Assembly (NCBI GenBank): GCA_003156715.1
Contig: PMHO01000052.1
Location: forward strand, 513-37,471
Source of the DNA: Candidatus Tityobacter terrigena
Lineage (GTDB): Bacteria > Vulcanimicrobiota > Vulcanimicrobiia > Vulcanimicrobiales > Vulcanimicrobiaceae
Reading direction: 5' to 3'
Length of the DNA: 36,959 bases
The notes beneath the pieces were generated by a model that did no database searches, had not been told where the DNA came from, and was given only the letters and a program-made list of their open reading frames with translations. The translations under genes were made by a program, and so were the position numbers. The number at the start of each line of letters is the position of its first letter. The first letter of the stretch is position 1. Of this stretch, positions 23,473-30,554 are shown in pieces.

Positions 23473-24712
23473 GCCTTGGGATGAAGCGCTGCCAGTCGAA
23501 GGCGAAGGGTTGCCGGCGGACGGTACCGAGCAGCGGCCGCTCGATGAAGTACGTGAGCAGCGCCGCCACGACGAGGCTGGCGGCGATGCCGAGGGCCGCG
23601 AAGACCGGCCGCCATACGGGATCGTTATGCGGATCGGAGGTCGCCGAGTGCACGACGTCGTGGTTGCGCAGCCAGATCTCAACGAGCGTGTGCCACAGGT
23701 AGAGATTGTACGAAAGCACCGAGAGAAAGACGAGCACGGGGTTTCCCACGAGCCGGCGTAACCAGCACTGCGATAGCGGAAGCGTTAGCGCCATCGCTCC
23801 GAAGGCCATCGCCAGCGCCGTGCGGCCGGCCAAATCCCAGAGCTGACGGCCGGCGTGGTGGTACTGGACGGCGTTGGCCGACTGGAAGAGCAAGAACGCC
23901 GCCACGCTTGCGCCGAGCGCACAAAGCGTAAAGCCCAATCGCCCGGGCGCGGAGGCGGAAGTGCGCCGGCGCAACCAGACGAAGCCGTAAGCGGCCAACA
24001 TGCCGCAGGCAAAGAGGTCGAGATACGCAGGAAGTTGCCGGGAAACGGGCTCGTAGAGCAGGCAACAGCCCGCCGTCGCAAAGCGAAACGTCAAGGCCGC
24101 CCCCACCATCGCCACGCTGACCAGGAGCGGATGCCTGCGGAAAACCAGGGCCAGCAGCGGAAAGATCAGATAGAATTGCACTTCGACTGCCAAGCTCCAA
24201 AGCACGGAGTTGTGCTGGCCGAACGCATCCTCGTACGAGTTATTGAAGAAGAACAGGTGATTGGCTAGCGGTCCGATCAGGTTTTGCGCGCCGTGAAGGC
24301 TCGGCAACACGACGAGCGCCGTGACGGCGAGCGCGACGACGTACGATGGTACGATTTTGATGAAGCGCCGATAGGCGAATTGTCGCCAGCTAAGGGCGGG
24401 CGCCCCTTCCAATAGGTTGCGCGCCTCGGGATAGAACATGCAGAAGCCGCTGATGACGAAGAACAGGTCGACCCCGAGGTAGCCGCAGCGGTAAAACGCG
24501 TCGACCGGAACGGTTTGTCCGGCGAACTGCAAAACCGGCGAGAACCATGAGAGCAGCCAGGTATGGTAGGCCAGTACGAGCACGATTGCCAGGCCTCGCA
24601 GTCCGTCGATGGCCTCGGTCCCAAGCATTCGGTGGGAGACCGTCGGCAGCGAGGCGCCTCCGGGAGCCGGCGCGGGCTCTTGGCTAGCAGGGCGTCGCTT
24701 TCCACGAGCCAT
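23423..24712 (-). CDS. OafA/YrhL-type membrane acyltransferase (acyltransferase 3 family)
   Basis: A 429-aa multi-pass protein. Signature EAIDGLRGLAIVLVLAYHTWL (family motif with the essential His in YHTW) is followed by GYLGVDLFFVISGFCMFY (the R/K-x10-SGF-type motif). About ten helices follow, including a late SVLSYNLYLWHTLVEIWL. These enzymes acylate sugars, O-antigen, peptidoglycan or other envelope glycans; the acceptor here is unknown. I start at ATG 24712; a TTG at 24715 adds one residue. It splits the phosphate genes phoR and pstS and its tail is antisense to phoR, so it may be a later insertion. No sugar transferase is nearby. Confidence 0.9.
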   Translation of the reverse strand: MARGKRRPASQEPAPAPGGASLPTVSHRMLGTEAIDGLRGLAIVLVLAYHTWLLSWFSPVLQFAGQTVPVDAFYRCGYLGVDLFFVISGFCMFYPEARNLLEGAPALSWRQFAYRRFIKIVPSYVVALAVTALVVLPSLHGAQNLIGPLANHLFFFNNSYEDAFGQHNSVLWSLAVEVQFYLIFPLLALVFRRHPLLVSVAMVGAALTFRFATAGCCLLYEPVSRQLPAYLDLFACGMLAAYGFVWLRRRTSASAPGRLGFTLCALGASVAAFLLFQSANAVQYHHAGRQLWDLAGRTALAMAFGAMALTLPLSQCWLRRLVGNPVLVFLSVLSYNLYLWHTLVEIWLRNHDVVHSATSDPHNDPVWRPVFAALGIAASLVVAALLTYFIERPLLGTVRRQPFAFDWQRFIPRLSGVRAAPIARKERRT

Positions 24713-24720
24713 CAAGGGGC

Positions 24721-24751
24721 TTTAACCTTCTGTCTAACCAGGGTTTATCGC
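24721..24751 (+). promoter_or_regulatory. Candidate Pho-box-like direct repeats upstream of pstS
   Basis: Three similar units start at 24721 (TTTAACCT), 24733 (TCTAACCA) and 24744 (TTTATCGC), spaced 12 and 11 nt. An 11-nt direct-repeat arrangement is the classical form of OmpR/PhoB-family binding sites, and CTTAACCT-like units form the Pho box of cyanobacteria. They lie about 65-94 nt before the pstS ATG. The match is by eye only and the third unit is weak. Confidence 0.4.
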
Positions 24752-24814
24752 CGGTTTGCGACCATTGGTCCGCGCAGCAACAATGCGATCCCTCGAACGC
24801 GGTAGGAGGTCCTG

Positions 24815-25633
24815 ATGTTCAGGTCCGCTCGGATGGCGGCCTTTTTGGTTGGCGCATGGCTTCTGGGTTTCGGGGCGGCGGCAGCCGACACGTCGATTTC
24901 GGCGGCCGGCTCGGCGACGCTTCAACCGCTGGTAACCGAGGCCGCTGACGCCTACCACGCAGAGCATCCCGACGTTACGATCGCGGTTAAGGGCGGTGGT
25001 TCGCTCGATGGCATTGCGCAAGTCGCTGCCGGATCGGTCGACATGGGCGACTCCGACGTGGTGGCCAAGGGCCGGCAGGAACTCGTCGACCACAAGGTTT
25101 GTGTCGTCGGGTTTGCGCTCATTGCGAACCCGGACGCGCGGGTGGCGGATCTGAGCAAACGGCAAGTGCAAGATATTTTTTCGGGTAAGATCGTCAACTG
25201 GAAGCAGGTTGGCGGCGCGGACCAGCGGGTCGTCTTGATCAATCGGCCACGGTATTCGGGAACGCGCGTGGTGTTCGTCGACACGGTGATGGACGGCCGC
25301 CCCGTAGCTGAGTCGGGGCTGCAGGAAGAAGCGAGCGGCGGCGCGGCCGGCGCGGTCGCGGCGACGCCTGGGGCGATTTCCTACGTGGTGCTTTCAGGCG
25401 CGCGCGACCAAGCGGGCATCGTTGCGCTCTCCATCGACGGCGTCGCGCCCGGCGAAGCGGGCATCAGCGCCGGTACCTATCCGTTTTGGTCGTACGAACA
25501 CATCTACACCAATGGCGCTCCCGCTAAGGACGTGTCGCGCTTCATTGCCTTCATTCAAAGTAATGGCGAGCTCGTCCACCGGCACGGTTACATTCTCGTG
25601 CGCGACATGCAGGTGAGCGAGAATGACCGCTGA
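24815..25633 (+). CDS. pstS: Phosphate ABC transporter substrate-binding protein PstS
   Basis: A 272-aa periplasmic binding protein of the phosphate family. It has an N-terminal signal peptide (basic start, then hydrophobic AAFLVGAWLLGFGAAAA). The phosphate-binding motifs are AAGSATLQPLVTE, VKGGGSLDGIAQVAAGSVDMGDSD and NRPRYSGTRVVFVD. VQDIFSGKIVNWKQVGG is also typical. Start ATG 24815 has GGAGGT at 24805-24810. It is followed after 33 nt by pstB. The permease genes pstC and pstA, which normally separate the two, are not between them or elsewhere in the window. Confidence 0.92.
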   Translation: MFRSARMAAFLVGAWLLGFGAAAADTSISAAGSATLQPLVTEAADAYHAEHPDVTIAVKGGGSLDGIAQVAAGSVDMGDSDVVAKGRQELVDHKVCVVGFALIANPDARVADLSKRQVQDIFSGKIVNWKQVGGADQRVVLINRPRYSGTRVVFVDTVMDGRPVAESGLQEEASGGAAGAVAATPGAISYVVLSGARDQAGIVALSIDGVAPGEAGISAGTYPFWSYEHIYTNGAPAKDVSRFIAFIQSNGELVHRHGYILVRDMQVSENDR

Positions 25634-25666
25634 AGGCGGCGCCATGTCGGCGCGTCGTCGAAAAGC

Positions 25667-26446
25667 ATGATCGCCCCGAGCAGCGTCGCCCGGGTCGACA
25701 AGCTGAAGATCCATGACATGAACGTCTACTACGGCGCCTTTCGAGCAATCAAGGATGCCGATCTCGACGTTCCCGATCGTCGCGTCATGGCGCTCATCGG
25801 TCCCTCCGGCTGCGGCAAGACGACGTTCTTGCGCGCGCTCAACCGCATGCACGACTTGACGCCGGGTGCCCGCGTCACCGGCAGCGTCACGCTCGAAGGG
25901 ATGGACATCTACGCGCCGGGCGTCGATCCGGTTACCGTGCGGCATCGCATCGGGATGGTTTTTCAGCGTCCCAACCCATTTCCCAAATCGGTCTTCGAGA
26001 ACGTCGTGTACGGCCCGAAGATCGGCGGCGAGAACGATCACGCCAAGCTGTTGGAATGCGCCGAGCGCAGCCTGCGGGCTGCGGCGCTTTGGGACGAGGT
26101 CAAGGATCGCCTTTACAAACCCGCGCTCGACCTTTCGGGCGGCCAGCAGCAACGCCTGTGCATCGCGCGCGTCCTCGCGGTCGAGCCCGAGGTGATCCTG
26201 ATGGACGAGCCCGCGTCCGCCCTCGACCCGATCGCGACCTCGAAGATCGAAGACCTCATTAGCGAGCTCAAACGCGATTACACCGTCGTGATCGTCACGC
26301 ACTCCATGCAGCAGGCGGCGCGCATCTCCGACTTCACGACCTTTTTCCTGCTCGGCGAGCTGATCGAGATCGGCACGACATCAGATATCTTCACCCGCCC
26401 TCGCGACAAACGTACCGAGGATTACATCACCGGCCGCTACGGTTAG
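25667..26446 (+). CDS. pstB: Phosphate ABC transporter ATP-binding protein PstB
   Basis: A 259-aa ABC ATPase clearly of the PstB subtype. Walker A is [20 protein letters not shown], the Q-loop has the diagnostic [16 protein letters not shown], the signature is [21 protein letters not shown], the D-loop is [17 protein letters not shown], and the H-loop is [13 protein letters not shown]. The C-terminal DYITGRYG is the family tail. All catalytic motifs are intact, so it is probably functional and needs PstC/PstA encoded elsewhere. No strong ribosome-binding site is seen before ATG 25667. Confidence 0.95.
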   Translation: MIAPSSVARVDKLKIHDMNVYYGAFRAIKDADLDVPDRRVMALIGPSGCGKTTFLRALNRMHDLTPGARVTGSVTLEGMDIYAPGVDPVTVRHRIGMVFQRPNPFPKSVFENVVYGPKIGGENDHAKLLECAERSLRAAALWDEVKDRLYKPALDLSGGQQQRLCIARVLAVEPEVILMDEPASALDPIATSKIEDLISELKRDYTVVIVTHSMQQAARISDFTTFFLLGELIEIGTTSDIFTRPRDKRTEDYITGRYG

Positions 26447-26665
26447 CCGGCACTAGGTGGGCGACCGGCCGTCGCCGTTATCTCCACGATCACCTAGCTG
26501 CGACGGAGGCTCGCAAAGAGCTCGCCGACCTCGCCTAGCCTAGCTGGGCTAAGATCAGTTCGCATTATACAGCGGTTCCAGGTATCGCCGAGGCTGGCGA
26601 TTCAGTCGCGCGGTGTTAATGTCGGTCTCATAGGTCGTGGATATGACTTTCACGAAATCATACCG
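26447..26665. other. Non-coding spacer downstream of pstB
   Basis: A 219-nt stretch. No phoU or other recognisable gene is seen. It contains a short hairpin (TAGCC, 6-nt loop, GGCTA, 26536-26551) without a T-tract. The frame of the small ORF at 26666 continues open upstream through part of this spacer, but without a good start codon. Confidence 0.35.
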
Positions 26666-26815
26666 ATGGCAATTCTTGACGAACGCGAGATTGAACTAAA
26701 GAAGATCGCCGCCCAATTGACGGCGTCGATGTTGGACAACCATAACGGCGAATGGGATGACGTTGCCACGGCCAAAGCGTTTCGGACGCTCTACGACGCG
26801 GTTCGCCAAACGTAG
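26666..26815 (+). CDS. Small hypothetical protein, 49 aa
   Basis: ATG 26666 to TAG 26815 encodes a charged, probably helical peptide: MAILDEREIELKKIAAQL at the start, an acidic middle with NGEWDDVATAKA, and a RTLYDAVRQT end. Its codons have a lower GC content than the neighbours. No Shine-Dalgarno is visible, so it could be leaderless or spurious. It ends 28 nt before the stop of the convergent GNAT gene. I recognise no family. It might be a transcriptional or antitoxin-like helper peptide, but this is a guess. Confidence 0.4.
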   Translation: MAILDEREIELKKIAAQLTASMLDNHNGEWDDVATAKAFRTLYDAVRQT

Positions 26816-26843
26816 TCGCAGCGACGCGGCAGCGCGTCACGAC

Positions 26844-27479
26844 TTACCGCCGCGATGCGGATTTCAGTTTCATCTCGAGTCGATTGCGCACGGAGCTCCA
26901 TTCGGGGGCGATGACGCTGTAGACGGCGCTATCGCGGGCGAAGCCGTTGCTCAGGCGGGCGCGATGCAGGCGCAACGTTCCCTCGTAGGTGGCGCCGATG
27001 CGAACCAGGGCGGCGCGGGCTCGGCCATTTTGCGCATCGGTAAAGAAGCCGACGCGAAGAAAGCCGCGGTCCTCGAAGGCGTGCTTGAGCATTAGGTACT
27101 TCGCTTCGGTGTTGGCGCCGGTGCGCTGATGCGCTTTGGCAAGCCATGTCCAACCGATCTCGACGGCTTTTTCTTCGGGGCGGATGTCCAGGTAGCGGGT
27201 CGAGCCGATGGCCCGTTCCTCGCTCTTGGAAACGATGGCGAACGGCAGCTCGCGGCCTTGCGCGGCTAACTGCTGGGCCTGTTCGATCCAGCGTTCGACA
27301 TCCGCGACGTCGGCAAAGGGACGGCCCGGAAGGTGGCGCCAGATGTCCGCGTCGGCTCCGGCAGCGTAAAGGTCGGCCGCGTGGGAGCGGTCGAGCGGCA
27401 CGAGCTCGATCAACCTGCCGGAAAGCACGCGCCAGCGTTTCGCCGGTTCGTCCCTCCGAAACTCCCGAGCGGGCGGCAT
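26844..27479 (-). CDS. GNAT-family N-acetyltransferase (RimJ/RimL type)
   Basis: A 211-aa GNAT protein. LSGRLIELVPLDRSHAADLY is the typical RimJ/RimL beginning. KSEERAIGSTRYLDIRPEEKAVEIGWTWL leads to the acetyl-CoA region (AHQRTGANTEAKYLMLKHAFE), then LRVGFFTDAQNGRARAALVRIGATYEG. Members acetylate protein N-termini or small molecules such as antibiotics; the substrate is unknown. Start is uncertain: ATG 27479 is used here, but GTG 27428 would put LSGRLIEL directly at the N-terminus. The same reading frame stays open far beyond the start, to 28499, opposite tdh; that is a shadow. It is divergent from tdh. Confidence 0.85.
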   Translation of the reverse strand: MPPAREFRRDEPAKRWRVLSGRLIELVPLDRSHAADLYAAGADADIWRHLPGRPFADVADVERWIEQAQQLAAQGRELPFAIVSKSEERAIGSTRYLDIRPEEKAVEIGWTWLAKAHQRTGANTEAKYLMLKHAFEDRGFLRVGFFTDAQNGRARAALVRIGATYEGTLRLHRARLSNGFARDSAVYSVIAPEWSSVRNRLEMKLKSASRR

Positions 27480-27496
27480 TTCGCCCGAACCGCACG

Positions 27497-27539
27497 CAAA
27501 CGGACTTCGTTTGGTCGGCTCGAAGGCGCCTGGTATGCA
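27497..27539 (+). promoter_or_regulatory. Candidate operator and extended -10 promoter of tdh-kbl
   Basis: A perfect inverted repeat CAAACG-GACTT-CGTTTG (27497-27513) overlaps TTGGTC (27511-27516). After 17 nt comes TATGCA (27534-27539) with TG one base before it, as in an extended -10. The block lies 18-60 nt outside the GNAT start and 88 nt before the tdh ATG. A repressor bound here could control tdh. Confidence 0.35.
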
Positions 27540-27627
27540 ATCAGGGCAGCCGGGCCTGTAAACCGCGCGAGATGGCGGCGTGATAACCGAGCCGATTGCC
27601 GCGGGGCAACGATCGATACCCGCCACG

Positions 27628-28668
27628 ATGGCGGCCCTATGCAAGCGGGCGCCCGGCCCGGGAATGACGTTGGAGCGGGTCGGCGTTCCGGTGCTCGGAC
27701 CGTCGGATGTGCTCGTTCGCGTGCGCAAGGCCGGCATCTGCGGCACGGACCAGCATATCTTCACGTGGGACACGTGGGCGCAGCGGCGCATCAAGCCGCC
27801 GCTGATCGTGGGCCATGAGTTCATGGGCTTGGTCGCCGCGACTGGTTCGGCCGTACGCGGCTTTGAGGTGGGCGACCGCGTGTCGGCCGAAGGGCACATC
27901 TCCTGCGGCCTGTGCCTGCTTTGCCGCACTGGCGAAGCGCACATCTGCGAGCACGTGCACATTATCGGCGTCGATAGCGACGGCGCGTTCGCGGAATACA
28001 TCCGGATGCCGGCCGTCAACGTGTGGAAGCTCGACCCGCAGATCCCCGACGAAATCGCGGCGATCTTCGATCCGCTCGGCAACGCGGTGCATACGGTGAT
28101 GGCTGCGGGCGTCAGCACCAAGAGCGTCGTCATTACCGGGGTGGGGTCGATCGGCCTGATGGCGATTCTGGTGGCACGCGCCGCCGGCGCCGCCTCAGTG
28201 TTCGCGATCGACGTCAACCCGAGCAAACTCGCGCTCGCGGAGCGCGTCGGTGCCGATGCGGTCTTCCATGCGAACGATCCGAACCTCATCGATGAGATCC
28301 TGCGCCGTACGAGCGGCGACGGAGCGGACGTGCTGCTCGAGATGTCGGGCAGCGCATCGGCGATCGACGCCGGCTTGCACATGCTTCGCAACGGCGGCCG
28401 CGCGGCGCTGCTCGGTATTCCGCCCGACGACGTGAAGATCAACCTGGCAGAACGCATCATCTTCAAAGGGCTGACGGTGCTCGGGATCAACGGCCGCAAG
28501 ATGTTCGAAACGTGGTATCAAACCGAGGCACTGGTCAAAAGCGGGCGCGTCGACCTGCGTCCGATCATCACGCACGTCGTTCCCTTTACCGCTTTCGAGG
28601 ATGCCTTCGAACTGATGCGTTCCGGGGTCGCTGCCAAAATCGTGCTCGATGTAGAAGGGACAGCATGA
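27628..28668 (+). CDS. tdh: L-threonine 3-dehydrogenase
   Basis: Tdh oxidises L-threonine to 2-amino-3-ketobutyrate with NAD. It is a zinc medium-chain dehydrogenase. RKAGICGTDQHIFTWDTW holds the catalytic-zinc Cys region, GHEFMGLV and GDRVSAEGHISCGLCLLCRTGEAHIC hold His and structural-zinc cysteines. The nucleotide site is VVITGVGSIGLMAILVARAAGA with the following DVN. LLGIPPDDVKINLAERIIFKGLTVLGINGRKMFETWY is specific for Tdh. I start at ATG 27628 because MAALCKRAPGPGMTLERV aligns with E. coli Tdh; a GTG at 27580 would add 16 residues. It overlaps kbl by ATGA, and the pair forms the classical threonine-to-glycine route. Confidence 0.94.
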   Translation: MAALCKRAPGPGMTLERVGVPVLGPSDVLVRVRKAGICGTDQHIFTWDTWAQRRIKPPLIVGHEFMGLVAATGSAVRGFEVGDRVSAEGHISCGLCLLCRTGEAHICEHVHIIGVDSDGAFAEYIRMPAVNVWKLDPQIPDEIAAIFDPLGNAVHTVMAAGVSTKSVVITGVGSIGLMAILVARAAGAASVFAIDVNPSKLALAERVGADAVFHANDPNLIDEILRRTSGDGADVLLEMSGSASAIDAGLHMLRNGGRAALLGIPPDDVKINLAERIIFKGLTVLGINGRKMFETWYQTEALVKSGRVDLRPIITHVVPFTAFEDAFELMRSGVAAKIVLDVEGTA

Positions 28669-29864
28669 ACGCCGCTTTCGAACGCAAGCTCAACGCCGAT
28701 CTCGACGCGTTGCGCGCGGCGGGAACCTATAAGCGCCTGCGCCACCTGACGGCGCCGATGGCGGCGCATACCCACATGGAAGAGGCCGGCGACGTTACGG
28801 TTCTCTCCAGCAACAACTACCTCGGGTTGGCCGACGATCCCGAAGTCGTTCGGGCCGGAGTCGCGGCCCTCGAGAAGTATGGCGCCGGGACCGCTTCGGT
28901 CCGCTTCATCTGCGGCACGTTCGACATCCATCGCGTGCTCGAGGAGAAGATCGCTTCTTTTTTTGGTTTCGAGTCGGCGCTTTCGTACGGATCGTGCTGG
29001 ACGGCCAACGAAGGCCTCCTGCCGACGGTGGGCACCGCCGGTAACACGCTCATCTCCGACGAGCTCAACCACGCCTCCATCATCGACGGCTGCCGCCTAG
29101 CCGGCGCCAAGCGAATGCGCTACCGGCACGCCGACATGGCCGATCTCGAGGCCAAACTCAACGAGGCTGAGGGGACGGCCTTCATCGTTACGGACGGGGT
29201 CTTCTCGATGGAAGGCAGCGTAGCGAGGCTGCCAGAGATCGTCGCGCTCGCGCAGCGGTACGGTGCCGTTACGATCGTTGACGACAGCCACGGGACCGGC
29301 GTTATGGGCAAGACGGGCCGTGGCGTCATCGAGCATTTCGAATTGGAAGGCAAAGTCGACATCCTTACCGGCACGCTCGGAAAGGCGCTCGGCGGTGCAG
29401 CCGGCGGCTTTGTTGCGGGCAGCGTTGCGCTCGTCGACACGTTAATCCAGCGCTCCCGCACCCAGCTCTTCTCGAACGCCTTGCCCGCGACGGTGGCCGG
29501 CAGCGCGCACAAGGCGATCGAGCTGCTGGAATCACGGCCCGAGCTCGTCGATCGCCTGCGCTGGAACACGCAGTACTTCCGCGCGGGGCTTACGCGGCTC
29601 GGCCTCGATCCGCTTCCTGGGCCGAGCGCGATCGTCCCGATCATCGTGCGCGAGACGGCCTTTGCGATCGCAATGAGCGACCGGCTGCTGCGGGAAGGCG
29701 TCTTCGTTACCGGCTTCGGCTTTCCGGTCGTCCCTGAAGGCACGGCGCGCATCAGGGTGCAGATGAGCGCGGCGCTCTCCCGCGATGACCTGGACCGCGC
29801 CCTCGATGCCTTCGAGAAAGTCGGCCGCGAGGTTGGGTTGATCGGCAGCACGGTCCGGAGATAG
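28665..29864 (+). CDS. kbl: 2-amino-3-ketobutyrate CoA ligase (glycine C-acetyltransferase)
   Basis: Kbl converts 2-amino-3-ketobutyrate and CoA to glycine and acetyl-CoA; it is a PLP-dependent alpha-oxoamine synthase. The 399-aa product has SSNNYLGLADDPEV, GAGTASVRFICGTFDIHRVLEEKIA, DELNHASIIDGCRLAGA, VTDGVFSMEG, VDDSHGTGVMGKTGRG, and the PLP-lysine region TGTLGKALGGAAGGFVAG. All motifs match the Kbl group better than BioF or serine palmitoyltransferase, and the tdh partner confirms this. The ATG 28665 overlaps the tdh stop (ATGA). Identification is secure. Confidence 0.95.
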   Translation: MNAAFERKLNADLDALRAAGTYKRLRHLTAPMAAHTHMEEAGDVTVLSSNNYLGLADDPEVVRAGVAALEKYGAGTASVRFICGTFDIHRVLEEKIASFFGFESALSYGSCWTANEGLLPTVGTAGNTLISDELNHASIIDGCRLAGAKRMRYRHADMADLEAKLNEAEGTAFIVTDGVFSMEGSVARLPEIVALAQRYGAVTIVDDSHGTGVMGKTGRGVIEHFELEGKVDILTGTLGKALGGAAGGFVAGSVALVDTLIQRSRTQLFSNALPATVAGSAHKAIELLESRPELVDRLRWNTQYFRAGLTRLGLDPLPGPSAIVPIIVRETAFAIAMSDRLLREGVFVTGFGFPVVPEGTARIRVQMSAALSRDDLDRALDAFEKVGREVGLIGSTVRR

Positions 29865-30032
29865 CCTGTTCGGTAGCCCTATATCCGAATGGATGATCCG
29901 ATCGGCGGATGGCAGGGAATTGCGGGGCGAAGTTAATATCGGGTCTCGCAGGTTTTGGTCCGGCCCCATAAGTTGACGTGGGGTTTTTTCATATCCACCA
30001 GCTGCGCAAGCGCCAAGAGGACGGTACACCCG

Positions 30033-30530
30033 ATGTTTACATACAACCGAAGTGTAGCGATTGCCGCGATCGCGGCCGGATGCGCGTTCACGGCCGCCCT
30101 TTCGGCGAGCCTCGCCCGGGCCGACCAAACGGCGTTCATCGGCCCAGCAGGTTGGAGTCACTCCGACCCGTCGACGGGCGACTCAACGGTCAAGATCGAG
30201 AGGTGGCACCTCCCCGGCGACGACCTTCAATCCCTGACCTTTATCGTGGACCCCAACACGCCGTACACCGACGCGATGGCGGCGATTCAAAAGAACTTCA
30301 CCACGAACCACCTCAAGGCCAGCGTCGACAAAGACCTCGCCTGTAAAGGCGTTCAGGGTCACGTGATCGAGTTCGCGACGGGGCCGGACGGTCACAAGAT
30401 CATCATCAACCGGATTCTTTTGCCGAACGGCACGGGCGTTGAATCGATCACCTACTCGCGCGGCGAGGGGAACCCATTCGACGATGACGTCAAGAAGTCG
30501 ATCGCAATTTTCTGCGGGGCAACCTCGTAG
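30033..30530 (+). CDS. Secreted protein of unknown function, 165 aa
   Basis: Unrecognised. Start ATG 30033 has AGAGGA upstream (about 12 nt); the frame opens earlier (29955), but the signal peptide begins at MFTYNRSVAIAAIAAGCAFTAAL with a cleavage-like ASLARA. The mature part starts near DQTAFIGPAGWSHSDPST, has mixed beta/alpha character (LQSLTFIVDPNTPYTDAMAAIQKNF), and ends with a second cysteine (IAIFCGATS). Cys in DLACKG and near the end could form a disulfide. It is convergent with the RND gene with a 24-nt gap. The intergenic region 29865-30032 has no clear gene; a promoter was not assigned with confidence. Confidence 0.75.
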   Translation: MFTYNRSVAIAAIAAGCAFTAALSASLARADQTAFIGPAGWSHSDPSTGDSTVKIERWHLPGDDLQSLTFIVDPNTPYTDAMAAIQKNFTTNHLKASVDKDLACKGVQGHVIEFATGPDGHKIIINRILLPNGTGVESITYSRGEGNPFDDDVKKSIAIFCGATS

Positions 30531-30554
30531 CGAACGGCAGTTAGCGGGGTTCCC

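Noticed and set aside
26844..28499. One long minus-strand ORF of 551 codons
   Set aside because: Only the last 211 codons (26844-27479) are a recognisable GNAT protein. The upstream part is antisense to tdh, with no domain and Ser/Thr/Arg-rich composition typical of GC-rich shadows.
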